Below, in pieces: positions 8,886-17,328 of a stretch of 64,000 bases of DNA. Below the pieces are notes generated by a model that was not told where the DNA came from, ran no database searches, and saw only the letters and a program-made list of their open reading frames with translations. Within the stretch, counting starts at the first letter, position 1; each line of letters opens with the position of its first letter. Origin of the DNA: Geminocystis sp. NIES-3708 (lineage in GTDB: Bacteria > Cyanobacteriota > Cyanobacteriia > Cyanobacteriales > Cyanobacteriaceae); the NCBI RefSeq assembly GCF_001548095.1, contig NZ_AP014815.1, positions 558,001 through 622,000 of the forward strand, given 5' to 3'. The position numbers were made by a program, and so were the translations under genes.

Positions 8886-11013
8886 CGTTTAAATTATTAA
8901 TAGGTGGAGTATCAACAGCATTTACTCTAATTGTTACCGTTGCAGGATTAGAAACCACATTAGCATCGGCAGTTTTTCTGGCTATGTAGGTAAAAGTATC
9001 TTGTCCACTAAAATTAGAATTTGGTGTATAAGTAAATGAGCCATTGCCATTGAGAGTCACATTACCATTACTAGGCTGAGTTGCGATGACGGCAGTAAGA
9101 TTAGCAATATCAACTCCTGTATCATTACTTAAGACACCTGCTGGTAAAGTAATATTTAAAACGCTATTTTCATTGACATTAAAATTATCATTATTCGCTA
9201 CGGGGATTTCAATGGGTGGTGGAGTAACAGAATTTACTTTAATTGTTACCGTTGCAGGATTAGAAACCACATTAGCATCGGCAGTTTTTCTTGCTTTATA
9301 GGTAAAAGTATCTTGCCCACTAAAATTAGAATTTGGTGTATAAGTAAATGAGCCATTGCCATTGAGAGTCACATTACCATTACTAGGCTGAGTTGCTATA
9401 ACGGCGGTGAGATTAGCAATATCAACTCCTGTATCATTACTTAAGACACCTGCTGGTAAAGTAATATTTAAAACACTATTTTCATTGACACTAAAATTAT
9501 CATTATTCGCTACAGGGATTTCAATGGGTGGTGGAGTAACAGAATTTACTTTAATTGTTACCGTTGCAGTCTTAGAATCTACATTGTTATTGTTAACAAT
9601 CTTTCTCGCCTTGTAGGTAAAAGTATCTTGCCCACTGAAATTCGGATTCGGTGCATAAGTAAATGAACCATCAGCATTGAGAGAGACAGTACCATTACTA
9701 CTTTGAGTTTCAATGACAGCAGTGAGACTAGCATTGTCAACGTCTGTATCATTACTTAAAACACCAGGCAAAGCAATACTAAAAATGCTATCTTGAAATA
9801 CTGTAAAAATATCATTATTTGCTATGGGGATTTCAATGGCATTAACTGTAATTGTTACCGTTGCAGGATTAGAAACCACATTAGCATCGGCAGTTTTTCT
9901 GGCTATGTAGGTAAAAGTATCTTGTCCACTAAAATTGGAATTTGGTGTATAAGTAAATGAGCCATTGCCATTGAGAGTCACATTACCATTACTAGGCTGA
10001 GTTGCGATGACGGCAGTAAGATTAGTAATATCAATGCCCGTATCATTACTTAAGACACCTGCGGGTAAAGTAATATTTAAAATATTATCTTGATTGACAG
10101 TAAAACTATCGTTATTCGCTATGGGGATTTTCAAGGCATTAACTGTAATTGTTACCGTTGCTAGATCAGAATCTACATTTCCTATTCTTTCGTCATTGGG
10201 ACGTGGATCGAAGTCAGCAGTCTTTCTCGCCTTATAAGTAAAAGTATCTTGCCCACTAAAATTCGGATTCGGTGTATAAGTAAATGAACCATCAGCATTG
10301 AGAGCGATAGTACCATTACTAGCTTGATTTTCAATGATAGCAGTGAGATTAGCATTATCAACGTCTGTATCATTACTTAAAACACCAGGCAAATTAATAT
10401 TTAAAATGCTATCTTCATTGACAGTAAAACTATCATTATTCGCTATAGGGATTTCAACTCCGGGAAAAACAGTAATAAATTGTCCGCTCCAATCATTATG
10501 TCTTCCTGCTGTATTCTCTAATCCATCACCGTTATCATCAACATTGTCGATTAAATTAGGAAAATTTTGATTTAAGAAATTCTCCATGGTTAAGTCATAA
10601 GTTATATAAGAACCATTATCTGATAGCCCAGATGATATTGCTAAACGATTAATAATATCTTCTAAATTGTTACTGGTGACAGAATTTTTTAATGCTTGAA
10701 AATCAGCATCATTCAAAAATTGAAGATTATGTTTGAAAATAGCCTCAATAATTGTGCCTCTATTACCAAAACTAATACTACTCATTCTCAGGGTTAATGA
10801 TCTATTATTTTCATCAAACTGAATATCTAAATTAGCTGGAATATCTGTGGAAAAAAACGTGCTGGTACTTCCAGAATTAGTTATAGAAAAACCTGAAATA
10901 GCGTTACGATAACCAACAGTATCATTAGGATTGAAAGCGGTAGCACCATTTATTTCATAAGAAAATTCTACATTGTTAGCACCAACACCTGAAGATTTAA
11001 AACGACGTGGCAT
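8452..11013 (-). CDS. Multi-domain surface protein: five Ig/cadherin-like repeats plus C-terminal triple YRFQN repeat
   Basis: An 853-aa protein in three parts. Residues 1 to about 190 form a domain I do not recognise (starts MPRRFKSSGVGANNVEFSYE). Five tandem Ig/cadherin-like modules follow (about 190-705), each with the pattern I-ANND-F-V---LNI-LP-GVLSNDT, then NG-G-FTYTPN-NFSGQDTFTY-A; this matches the Big_9/Cadherin_5-like families common in secreted bacterial proteins. Residues about 711-853 hold three roughly 48-residue repeats (YRFQN--PGTYLFAGE-E--NI--NFP-F-EEGVAF) resembling the DUF5648 repeat. No N-terminal signal peptide is visible, so the export route is unknown. The gene lies 115 bases upstream of tpsA on the same strand. 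The same C-terminal module occurs on the GDSL hydrolase at 23988-25388. Confidence 0.85.
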   Translation of the reverse strand: MPRRFKSSGVGANNVEFSYEINGATAFNPNDTVGYRNAISGFSITNSGSTSTFFSTDIPANLDIQFDENNRSLTLRMSSISFGNRGTIIEAIFKHNLQFLNDADFQALKNSVTSNNLEDIINRLAISSGLSDNGSYITYDLTMENFLNQNFPNLIDNVDDNGDGLENTAGRHNDWSGQFITVFPGVEIPIANNDSFTVNEDSILNINLPGVLSNDTDVDNANLTAIIENQASNGTIALNADGSFTYTPNPNFSGQDTFTYKARKTADFDPRPNDERIGNVDSDLATVTITVNALKIPIANNDSFTVNQDNILNITLPAGVLSNDTGIDITNLTAVIATQPSNGNVTLNGNGSFTYTPNSNFSGQDTFTYIARKTADANVVSNPATVTITVNAIEIPIANNDIFTVFQDSIFSIALPGVLSNDTDVDNASLTAVIETQSSNGTVSLNADGSFTYAPNPNFSGQDTFTYKARKIVNNNNVDSKTATVTIKVNSVTPPPIEIPVANNDNFSVNENSVLNITLPAGVLSNDTGVDIANLTAVIATQPSNGNVTLNGNGSFTYTPNSNFSGQDTFTYKARKTADANVVSNPATVTIKVNSVTPPPIEIPVANNDNFNVNENSVLNITLPAGVLSNDTGVDIANLTAVIATQPSNGNVTLNGNGSFTYTPNSNFSGQDTFTYIARKTADANVVSNPATVTIRVNAVDTPPINNLNDPIYRFQNGDRPGTYLFAGEQESQSIRQNFPQFREEGFAFNVSSEPNDELIVFNRFQNTAIPGTYLYAGQQESQNIRQNFPNFREEGVAFYAYDGNANKGVDFYRFQNTQQPGTYLFVGEEERRNIIANFPQFVEEGVAFEVGV
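8931..10450 (-). repeat. Five tandem Ig-like domain repeats (period 312 then 297 bp)
   Basis: The anti-sense phrase TTGTTACCGT recurs at 8931, 9243, 9555, 9852 and 10149, giving periods of 312, 312, 297 and 297 bases. The two repeats nearest the C-terminus (from 8931 and from 9243) are nearly identical over almost the full unit, which suggests a recent duplication. The 15-base longer units carry an extra SVTPPP linker. Confidence 0.85.
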
Positions 11014-11101
11014 AGTTTTTACCTATCTACTCAATGTGCATATATTCTAACCCACATTCAGTAAACTCTATCTTTAAAATTTGTAACGCAAATTAAAAAA
11101 C

Positions 11102-11580
11102 GGCATTGGTGATTTTAGGTATGAAGAAGACTAAAAGTAGGTCTCCCTAAAGGACGAAAAGGAATTGGTATATCTTTAAATTTGAGATAGTGAATCAATA
11201 GTGAAACAGAATACTTTAAAATCTCCATGGATTTTGAATAACATAAAGTTTTTCGATGTAGTCTAGCAAGATAATGTCTTAATCTCGTATTTTCTCCCTC
11301 CACTCTGGTCATGTATGTTTTACAGATGATTTGGTCGCCCTCAGGAATAAAGTTTCCATAGACTTTCCACCCGTCTGTTACATAAAAATAGCAATTCCAT
11401 TTTTGTACTTATGCTCACAATGGCTCAAAAGTTTCTCCACGGTGATCTTCAATCATCCATTGTAAAATACCTCTTTTAAAATGATCTATTGCTTTTGAGA
11501 TCCATACTTTATTTTTTTACCTACAAATTTCTTCAGTTCGTCTAATTCTCTGACCTCTAAAATTCTACTGTTAGGTCAAT
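11102..11580 (-). pseudogene. IS1-family transposase remnant (5'-truncated, frameshifted)
   Basis: Read on the minus strand from about 11580 this encodes the catalytic part of an IS1-type transposase in several frames: ELDELKKFVGKK, then AIDHFKRGILQWMIEDH, then KWNCYFYVTDGWKVYGNF, then MTRVEGENTRLRHYLARLH. At least two frame changes and an internal stop break it, and the N-terminal zinc-ribbon part is missing. Its outer end at 11102-11124 (GGCATTGGTGATTTTAGGTATGA) matches the inverted repeat of the neighbouring copy (GGCGTTGGTGAATGAGGGTATGA at 11623), shown here only to compare positions. The longest uninterrupted frame is 11115-11312. Confidence 0.8.
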
Positions 11581-11622
11581 GTGGGTAGTTTATTTACAAA
11601 ACAATATTTTAATAGTTTTTTA

Positions 11623-12402
11623 GGCGTTGGTGAATGAGGGTATGATAGAAAGAGGAAAAAAGTGAAGTAAAAAAACATGAAATGTCCAGAATGTGGCTCC
11701 AAGAATATCAATAAAAATGGCATAAAAAAAGGAAAACAAAATCATATTTGTGTTCATTGTCGCGGACAATTTATAGCCCCAGAACAACTCAGTGGTAAAG
11801 GTTATAGTGATGATCTCAGAAAAGAATGCTTAAAAATGTACGTCAATGGTATGGGTTTCCGAGCTATTGGGAGGATTAAACAGGTGCATCATACAACGAT
11901 CATCTCTTGGGTTAAAGCAGTGGGTCAAATTTTGCCACAGAGCTATCATCCAGAAACGCTACCAGAAGTTGGAGAATTGGATGAATTGCAAACCTTTGTC
12001 GGCTCAAAAAAAAACCAATCTGGCGATGGACAGCGGTAGATCATTTTCACGAGGGTATATTGGAATGGGTCATAGGGGATAGAAGTGCAAAAACATTTAG
12101 ACCGTTGTGGGAGCAAGTAAAAAAATGGCATTGTTATTTTTATGTAACAGATAGTTGGAAAGTATCTCCACAGTTTATTACTTAGCTCGATCTTACTCAT
12201 TATCACTAAAACATATATGACAACAGTGGAGAGGGAAAATACAAGATTAAGGCATTACTTAGTAAAACTACACCGAAAAACTTTGTGTTATTCAAAATCA
12301 GTCAAAATGTTGATGTAGTCTGTCAGTTTGCTTATTGATTATCTTTGTTGGAAAGATGTACCAGTTCGTTCCATAGCGTTAATAGCTGAATTCACCAACG
12401 CC
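11623..12402. mobile_element. Degenerate IS1-family insertion sequence, ~780 bp
   Basis: The element is bounded by the terminal inverted repeat GGCGTTGGTGAA at 11623-11634 and its exact complement TTCACCAACGCC at 12391-12402. Its length of 780 bases is normal for IS1-like elements. No convincing target-site duplication was found in the flanks. It contains a broken transposase gene. Confidence 0.8.
11677..12370 (+). pseudogene. IS1-family transposase, frameshifted and interrupted
   Basis: The first frame (11677-12039) encodes the InsA-like part: a CPECG...CVHC zinc ribbon, a helix-turn-helix, and the ELDELQTFVGSKK start of the catalytic domain. At a run of nine A bases (12006-12014) the coding sense moves to the -1 frame, which continues with PIWRWTAVDHFHEGILEW and WHCYFYVTDSWKV until TAG at 12183-12185. 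Homology then resumes in another frame (MTTVERENTRLRHYLVKLH) and hits another stop near 12314. The A-run could once have been a programmed frameshift site, as in IS1, but the later lesions show the copy is dead. Confidence 0.8.
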
Positions 12403-12459
12403 ATAGCTAAAAAATTATGTCAAAATAACTGAGAAAATTGATAGAAATTTTGATATTTT

Positions 12460-13644
12460 ATGAAAATTTTAGTTGTTATACCTTCTGTGGGATCAGTTTA
12501 TGGTGGTCCATCAAAAAGTGTAGTAGAATTGACCAAAGCAATTGGAATACAAGGGATAGAAGTAGATATTGTCACCACCACAGCGAATGGGGATCATCAA
12601 TTAGATGTACCTTTATTAACTTGGATTAGAGAAAATGAGTATCGTATTCAATATTTTCCCTATATTAGTCAAGGAGATTATAAATTTAGTTTTAAATTAA
12701 CTAAATGGTTATATGCTCATGTCAAAGATTATAATTTAGTCCACACCAATGCTATTTTTTCTTTGACAAATATTCCCGCTTATTGGGCTTGTCAAAAATA
12801 TAACATTCCTTACTTAATTACTCCTCGTGGAATGTTACAATCTTGGGCATTATCTTATAAAGCAGGAAAGAAAAAAATTTACTATTCTTTACTAGAAAAA
12901 CCTGCAATTAATCGCTCAAATGGTATTCAAATATTAGCAACGGCAGAAAAAGATGAAGTTCAAGCTCTTAATTTAAAACCACCTTTATTTATCATTCCCA
13001 ACGGTGTTAACAAAGAAAATTTTGAAAATTTACCTTCTTCATCTTTATTTTTAGAGCAATTTCCTGAAGCAAAAAACAAGCAATTAATTTTATTTTTAGG
13101 TAGAATCGATCCCAAAAAAGGTTTAGATTTATTAGCACCAGCGTTTGCAAATGTTCATCAAAAATTTTCTAATATTCATTTAATTATCGCAGGTCCTGAC
13201 AATGTTGGTTATTTAACTACTGCAAAAAAATATTTTCAGGATTTAGACTGTTTATCGGCGGTAACATTTACAGGAATTTTAACAGGAGAAATAAAATATT
13301 CAGCTTTATCGGCGGCTAATATTTATGTTGCCCCTTCTTATTCCGAAGGTTTTAGTATGTCGATTCTTGAAGGCATGGCTTCAGGTTTACCTTGTATTTT
13401 TACCACTGGTTGTAATTTTCCAGAAGCTGGAGAAGCAAACGCCGCTTATGTTGTTGATATAAATTCGGGAAGTATCGAAAAAGCCTTAATCACTTGTTTA
13501 GAAAATCCAGAAGAAGCAAAAAAAATGGGAGATCGAGCTAAAGAATTTATATTTGATAACTATACATGGGATAAAATAGCCAAAAAATTAATTAAAGTGT
13601 ATCAAAAAATAATTAATGAAAGATATACAAAAAAGATGAGTTAA
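12460..13644 (+). CDS. Glycosyltransferase family 4 protein
   Basis: A 394-aa GT-B fold glycosyltransferase, probably adding a sugar to an exopolysaccharide or lipid-linked glycan at the inner face of the plasma membrane. The N-terminal half has the acceptor-domain start MKILVVIPSVGSVYGGPS, with the glycine-rich GG-PS loop. The C-terminal half has the donor-binding GRIDPKKGLDLL strand-loop and the EX7E motif with E296 and E304 (SEGFSMSILEG), followed by NFPEAGE. Length fits GT4. It stands alone, just past the IS remnant, with no neighbouring polysaccharide cluster, so substrate and product cannot be given. Confidence 0.88.
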   Translation: MKILVVIPSVGSVYGGPSKSVVELTKAIGIQGIEVDIVTTTANGDHQLDVPLLTWIRENEYRIQYFPYISQGDYKFSFKLTKWLYAHVKDYNLVHTNAIFSLTNIPAYWACQKYNIPYLITPRGMLQSWALSYKAGKKKIYYSLLEKPAINRSNGIQILATAEKDEVQALNLKPPLFIIPNGVNKENFENLPSSSLFLEQFPEAKNKQLILFLGRIDPKKGLDLLAPAFANVHQKFSNIHLIIAGPDNVGYLTTAKKYFQDLDCLSAVTFTGILTGEIKYSALSAANIYVAPSYSEGFSMSILEGMASGLPCIFTTGCNFPEAGEANAAYVVDINSGSIEKALITCLENPEEAKKMGDRAKEFIFDNYTWDKIAKKLIKVYQKIINERYTKKMS

Positions 13645-13717
13645 TAGTAAAGTGTATCGTCTTATTCTTTATTATCTATGAATGGGGCGTTATTTTTTTG
13701 TTAAGATTTTTTCAGAA

Positions 13718-13790
13718 AGAGAATCGACGACTGACCTTGTTTCGTCTCGACTCTCTTGCTGGTTCACTCCCCCACACAAACTTAATATAT
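13718..13790 (+). ncRNA. Possible small structured RNA (weak)
   Basis: Between two plus-strand genes, 13718-13730 pairs with 13742-13756 as an interrupted 12-bp stem (one mismatch, one 2-base bulge). It is followed by an unpaired C-rich stretch, CACTCCCCCACACAAAC. The order stem-loop then CU-rich single strand recalls Yfr1, whose core is ACUCCUCACAC, but the core here is not identical and no terminator hairpin follows. A 62-residue frame over this stretch shows no protein-like features. Confidence 0.2.
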
Positions 13791-13891
13791 ACTATGTTTT
13801 TGATTTTGTCAAGATGCTGTGGCTGAGAATTAAAGAATTAAAGACTAAAAATGTTAACATTAGATGGTAATTAAGGGTTTTTCTGGCAATA

Positions 13892-14809
13892 ATGTTAAAA
13901 ATTATTTTTTCAGAGCAGTTTTTAGATCACAAAACAGGTAAATATCACCCAGAATCACCCCAAAGATTAACGGCTATTCGTGCCAATTTGACGGGAAAAT
14001 CTTGGGAAAATAAGTTGTTATGGATAGAACCTACTCCTGTAAATGAAAGTACTGCACTTGAATGGGTGTCAAAAATCCATGATATTAACTATATTGAACG
14101 CATTAAAACCATAGCGCAACGAGGAGGCGGAAAGTTAGATCAGGATACTCCCGTATCCGCAAAAAGTTATGAAGTGGCTTTATTGGCAATTAGCGGTTGG
14201 TTAGATGGTGTTAATCACGTTGTCAGTCATAATCAACCCTGTTTTATTTTAGCTCGTCCTCCGGGGCATCACGCTACGGCTAATACAGGCATGGGCTTTT
14301 GTCTATTTTCTAATGCTGCTATTGCCGCTAATTATGCTTTAAGTCAACAGGGAATTGAAAAAGTGGCTATTTTAGATTGGGATGTCCATCATGGTAATGG
14401 CACAGAGGATATTATTGCTAATAATCCTAATATTATTTATTGTTCCTTACATCAATATCCTTGTTATCCTTTCACAGGAAAAAAAAGTGATCGAGGTTTA
14501 TATGATAATGTACTAAATATACCCCTTTTAGAGGGAAGTACGATCAAAGAGTATGAATTATATTTTCAAGATCAAGTAATCCCTTTTATCAGTCAATTTG
14601 CCCCGGATTTATTAATTATTAGTGCTGGATATGATGCTAATCATCAAGATCCATTAGCTGGAGTTTCTTTATTTCCTCAAGACTACTACACTTTAACAAA
14701 ATATTGCTTAAAAATTACGAAAAATATTGTTTTTGGATTAGAAGGAGGCTATCATTTAGATGCCTTAGCTCAATCTGTTGAACAAACTATTCTTGCCTGT
14801 TTCAATTAG
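13892..14809 (+). CDS. Histone deacetylase family protein (class II HDAC/acetylpolyamine amidohydrolase-like)
   Basis: A 305-aa zinc-dependent deacetylase of the arginase/HDAC fold. It shows the family motifs in order: RPPGHHA at 122-128 (catalytic histidine pair), DWDVHHGNGT from residue 162 (zinc ligands D164 and H166), SLHQYPCYPFTG, and SAGYDANHQDPLAG near 245-260 (second zinc aspartate), then GLEGGYHLDALA near the end. Bacterial members remove acetyl groups from polyamines, small molecules or proteins; the true substrate is not evident. It precedes queC by 97 bases on the same strand. Confidence 0.93.
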   Translation: MLKIIFSEQFLDHKTGKYHPESPQRLTAIRANLTGKSWENKLLWIEPTPVNESTALEWVSKIHDINYIERIKTIAQRGGGKLDQDTPVSAKSYEVALLAISGWLDGVNHVVSHNQPCFILARPPGHHATANTGMGFCLFSNAAIAANYALSQQGIEKVAILDWDVHHGNGTEDIIANNPNIIYCSLHQYPCYPFTGKKSDRGLYDNVLNIPLLEGSTIKEYELYFQDQVIPFISQFAPDLLIISAGYDANHQDPLAGVSLFPQDYYTLTKYCLKITKNIVFGLEGGYHLDALAQSVEQTILACFN

Positions 14810-14906
14810 GTTTTAAGCCCAAAATTCTGGATAAATAAGTTAAAAGTAATTAATTTCATTATCAAAAAGTAAATAAGTTAAAAATTTATATCGTATTTGA
14901 TTCATC

Positions 14907-15581
14907 ATGTCTCAAAAAAAAGCCATTGTCTTATTCTCAGGAGGTTTAGATTCCGCTACCAGTGCTGCCATAGCCATTCAAGCAGGATATGATACTATCG
15001 CTTTATCTTTTCGTTATGGACAAAAACACGCTAGAGAGCTAGAAATTGCTCACAAATTAGCACCAAAATTAGGCATAAAAGAACATTATATTATCGATGT
15101 GAACCTCTCATTATGGGGCGGTTCATCTTTAACTGATGAAAAAATGAATATTCCTGAAGATGGGGTAAAGCCTGATGAGATTCCCTCTACTTATGTACCA
15201 GGTAGAAATACAGTTTTTGTGGCGATCGCTCTTTCTTTAGCCGAAGCCAAAGAAGCAGAAGCAATTTATTTAGGTATCAATGCTGTGGATTATTCGGGGT
15301 ATCCTGATTGTCGTCCTGAATATTTAAAAACTTTTCAAGAATTAGCTAATTTATCTTCAAAAGTAGGTGTTGAAGGCAAACCACCTCAATTAATTGCTCC
15401 TTTAATCCACTTATCAAAAGAAGACATCGTCAAAAAAGCTATTACTTTAAATGTACCAATACAAGAAACATGGTCATGCTATCAAGGAGGACAAAAGCCT
15501 TGTGGTGTTTGTGATTCTTGTCGTATTCGCAATGAAGCATTGATTAAAGCTGGTTATGCTCATTTAGCACAGTTTAATTGA
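14907..15581 (+). CDS. queC: 7-cyano-7-deazaguanine synthase QueC
   Basis: QueC uses ATP and ammonia to turn 7-carboxy-7-deazaguanine into preQ0, the precursor of the queuosine modification of GUN-anticodon tRNAs. The 224-aa length is typical. The PP-loop ATP site is at residues 10-16 (FSGGLDS), and the zinc-binding cysteines are C191, C199, C202 and C205 in the C-terminal [18 protein letters not shown] segment. [11 protein letters not shown] is another family signature. The other preQ0 genes are not nearby. I saw no preQ1 riboswitch in the 97-base leader. Confidence 0.97.
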   Translation: MSQKKAIVLFSGGLDSATSAAIAIQAGYDTIALSFRYGQKHARELEIAHKLAPKLGIKEHYIIDVNLSLWGGSSLTDEKMNIPEDGVKPDEIPSTYVPGRNTVFVAIALSLAEAKEAEAIYLGINAVDYSGYPDCRPEYLKTFQELANLSSKVGVEGKPPQLIAPLIHLSKEDIVKKAITLNVPIQETWSCYQGGQKPCGVCDSCRIRNEALIKAGYAHLAQFN

Positions 15582-15648
15582 CAAGGGATAATGGACGATA
15601 GACAATAGACTATAAACAATTCAAAAAATAACATCAAAATATAAGATT

Positions 15649-16098
15649 ATGAGATTATTTCGTCCCATTCTCTCTTTAGTATTGGTTTTAGTAACAACCT
15701 TGTTAGTTAGTTGTAGTAGTCCTACTCAAGCAAAAATTCCTACTGTTTACAGTCCTGAAAAAGTAGCACAACTACAATCTTATCGTGAGCCTATTGCTTT
15801 AGCACGAGAAAATATGGCTACTCTGAAACAATTTATTGATGCTGAAAATTGGGTAAATACAAGAACTTTCATTCATGGTCCACTAGGTGGATTACGTCAA
15901 GAAATGGCAGCGGCTTCGAGAAAATTGTTATTAAAAGATCAAAAAACCGCTCAAAATTTAGCAAAAGAATTATTTGTACATTTTGAAAAAATTGATGCGG
16001 CGGCTAAAGATCGTAATGTGTCTTTAGTAAACGAGCAATATGCTGAAGCTATTAAAGATTTTGATGCTTATTTAAGTTTAATTCCTACCAATAGCTAA
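15649..16098 (+). CDS. psbQ: Photosystem II lipoprotein PsbQ (CyanoQ)
   Basis: A 149-aa lumenal extrinsic subunit of photosystem II that helps stabilise the oxygen-evolving complex. The N-terminus is a lipoprotein signal peptide with lipobox LLVSC (lipidated C22). The remainder is a helical bundle with the PsbQ pattern: YREPIALARENM, the W-N-RTFIHGPLGGLRQEM segment, and the AQNLAKELFVHFEKIDAAAKDRN helix core. Length matches cyanobacterial PsbQ. It lies 67 bases after queC but is functionally unrelated; a clear terminator follows. Confidence 0.95.
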   Translation: MRLFRPILSLVLVLVTTLLVSCSSPTQAKIPTVYSPEKVAQLQSYREPIALARENMATLKQFIDAENWVNTRTFIHGPLGGLRQEMAAASRKLLLKDQKTAQNLAKELFVHFEKIDAAAKDRNVSLVNEQYAEAIKDFDAYLSLIPTNS

Positions 16099-16106
16099 TG
16101 ATTAAT

Positions 16107-16140
16107 TAACAATGTACAATTAACAATTAACAATTAACAT
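16107..16140. repeat. Short tandem AT-rich repeat (CAATTAA units)
   Basis: Adjacent copies of the heptamer CAATTAA sit just after psbQ. Heptamer tandem repeats of this kind (STRR type) are common between cyanobacterial genes. Confidence 0.5.
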
Positions 16141-16169
16141 ACTTATTATTGCAAAAATAAGTATTTTTT
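16139..16169 (+). terminator. Rho-independent terminator after psbQ
   Basis: ATACTTATT at 16139-16147 pairs with AATAAGTAT at 16156-16164 across an 8-base loop, and is followed directly by a T run (16164-16169). It lies about 40 bases after the psbQ stop. Confidence 0.78.
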
Positions 16170-16248
16170 AGTCATTTTGCCTAAAATTTGAAAAAGCTAA
16201 TCAGTGAATTCTAACATATATATTTGATGAAAAATAGGTTATTTTCTT

Positions 16249-17208
16249 ATGAATATTACTGAGTCTTTTTTTTTATCAGTTAATTATGCAATATTTTGTC
16301 CAAAAGTTTTAACCTATATTAAAAATTATTTAAAATGTGAACAGGTTTTTATTTCTCAGTTAAATTCAGCAGGAGAACAAGATAAGATTATTGACAATGA
16401 GGGAAATATATGTCAAGTATCTCCTCATAATTTTGCTGATAATTATCAACTTGAACAAAAAATAATATCTTATGTCTGTCAAGAATCTGTTAATTATTAT
16501 ACCCATCAAAGTTCTCTGGACTTTGACGTAGAAACAGAGCCTTTAAAAAGAGCAGAGTTGGCAATTCCTATTATTATTAAAACTTCTGAAATAGTTGAAA
16601 TTAGTAATATAAAATTTTGGGGAATTTTGTTCATTTATGATTATAACTATTTAAGGGAATGGCAATCAGAAGAAATTAAAGTCATTGAGGATATTATTAA
16701 TCAATTAGTTGTCGCTATCGAAAGATATATAGTCTATGATCAATACAAAATATTCAGGGAAGAATTAAGAAATTGTCAAGTATTAGATGATGTAACAGGA
16801 TTAGCAAAATATTCTTCATTTCTCGATTGTTTGGACTATGAATGGCGTAGATTAGCTCGTGAAAAACAACCCCTTTCTCTAATTTTAATAGCAATCAATT
16901 TTGACGAAGATTTAACTAATCATAAAATAATTGAACTAGCAAATATTCTTCAAGAAGAAATTAAACGCCCCACAGATTTAGCCGCTCATTATCAAGAGAA
17001 TTATTTAATCATTATGTTACCAAATACCGATAATAATGGTGCTTTATGGGTAAATCAAAAAATTTTTACGAGAGTTTCTAAAGAAATAAAAAATCGTTAT
17101 GATTGCGAGTATAAATATAGTATTATTACTAAAATTCCTCAAGTAAATGATGATTATTCTGATTTACTTACTACTATGGAAAAAATGTTAATTAGTGATG
17201 AAAAATAA
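16249..17208 (+). CDS. GAF domain protein with degenerate GGDEF domain
   Basis: A 319-aa soluble protein. Residues about 10-160 look like a GAF sensor domain (QVFISQLNS, AELAIPIII, WGILFIYDY). Residues about 178-319 align with a diguanylate cyclase domain: the entry motif D-VTGL-KYSSFLDCL is present and the closing LIIMLPNTDNNGALW strand is recognisable. At the place of the catalytic GGDEF/GGEEF loop the sequence reads AAHYQENYL, so the residues needed for c-di-GMP synthesis are missing. The protein may be a GTP/c-di-GMP binding sensor or a dimerisation partner. It precedes murT by 120 bases, but no functional link is evident. Confidence 0.8.
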   Translation: MNITESFFLSVNYAIFCPKVLTYIKNYLKCEQVFISQLNSAGEQDKIIDNEGNICQVSPHNFADNYQLEQKIISYVCQESVNYYTHQSSLDFDVETEPLKRAELAIPIIIKTSEIVEISNIKFWGILFIYDYNYLREWQSEEIKVIEDIINQLVVAIERYIVYDQYKIFREELRNCQVLDDVTGLAKYSSFLDCLDYEWRRLAREKQPLSLILIAINFDEDLTNHKIIELANILQEEIKRPTDLAAHYQENYLIIMLPNTDNNGALWVNQKIFTRVSKEIKNRYDCEYKYSIITKIPQVNDDYSDLLTTMEKMLISDEK

Positions 17209-17328
17209 AAATTTTTATTGCTAATTTTCATTAATAATTAATAAATTTAATGAATAGATTAAGATATAGTATAAGATAAAAATAAGTCATTATTTATTAT
17301 TCAAAATAATTTAAAAAATAAAACTAAT

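Noticed and set aside
8452-11013. Type I secretion (RTX) substrate
   Set aside because: No GGXGXD nonapeptide calcium repeats are present in this protein or in the GDSL hydrolase.
11050-11587. 9-bp inverted repeat ACCCACATT/AATGTGGGT flanking the left IS1 remnant
   Set aside because: Too short and too far from the true IS1 terminal repeat to support a further element; possibly chance.
13682-13870. 62-aa frame between glycosyltransferase and deacetylase genes
   Set aside because: It overlaps a hairpin-rich stretch, has no ribosome site and no protein-like pattern.
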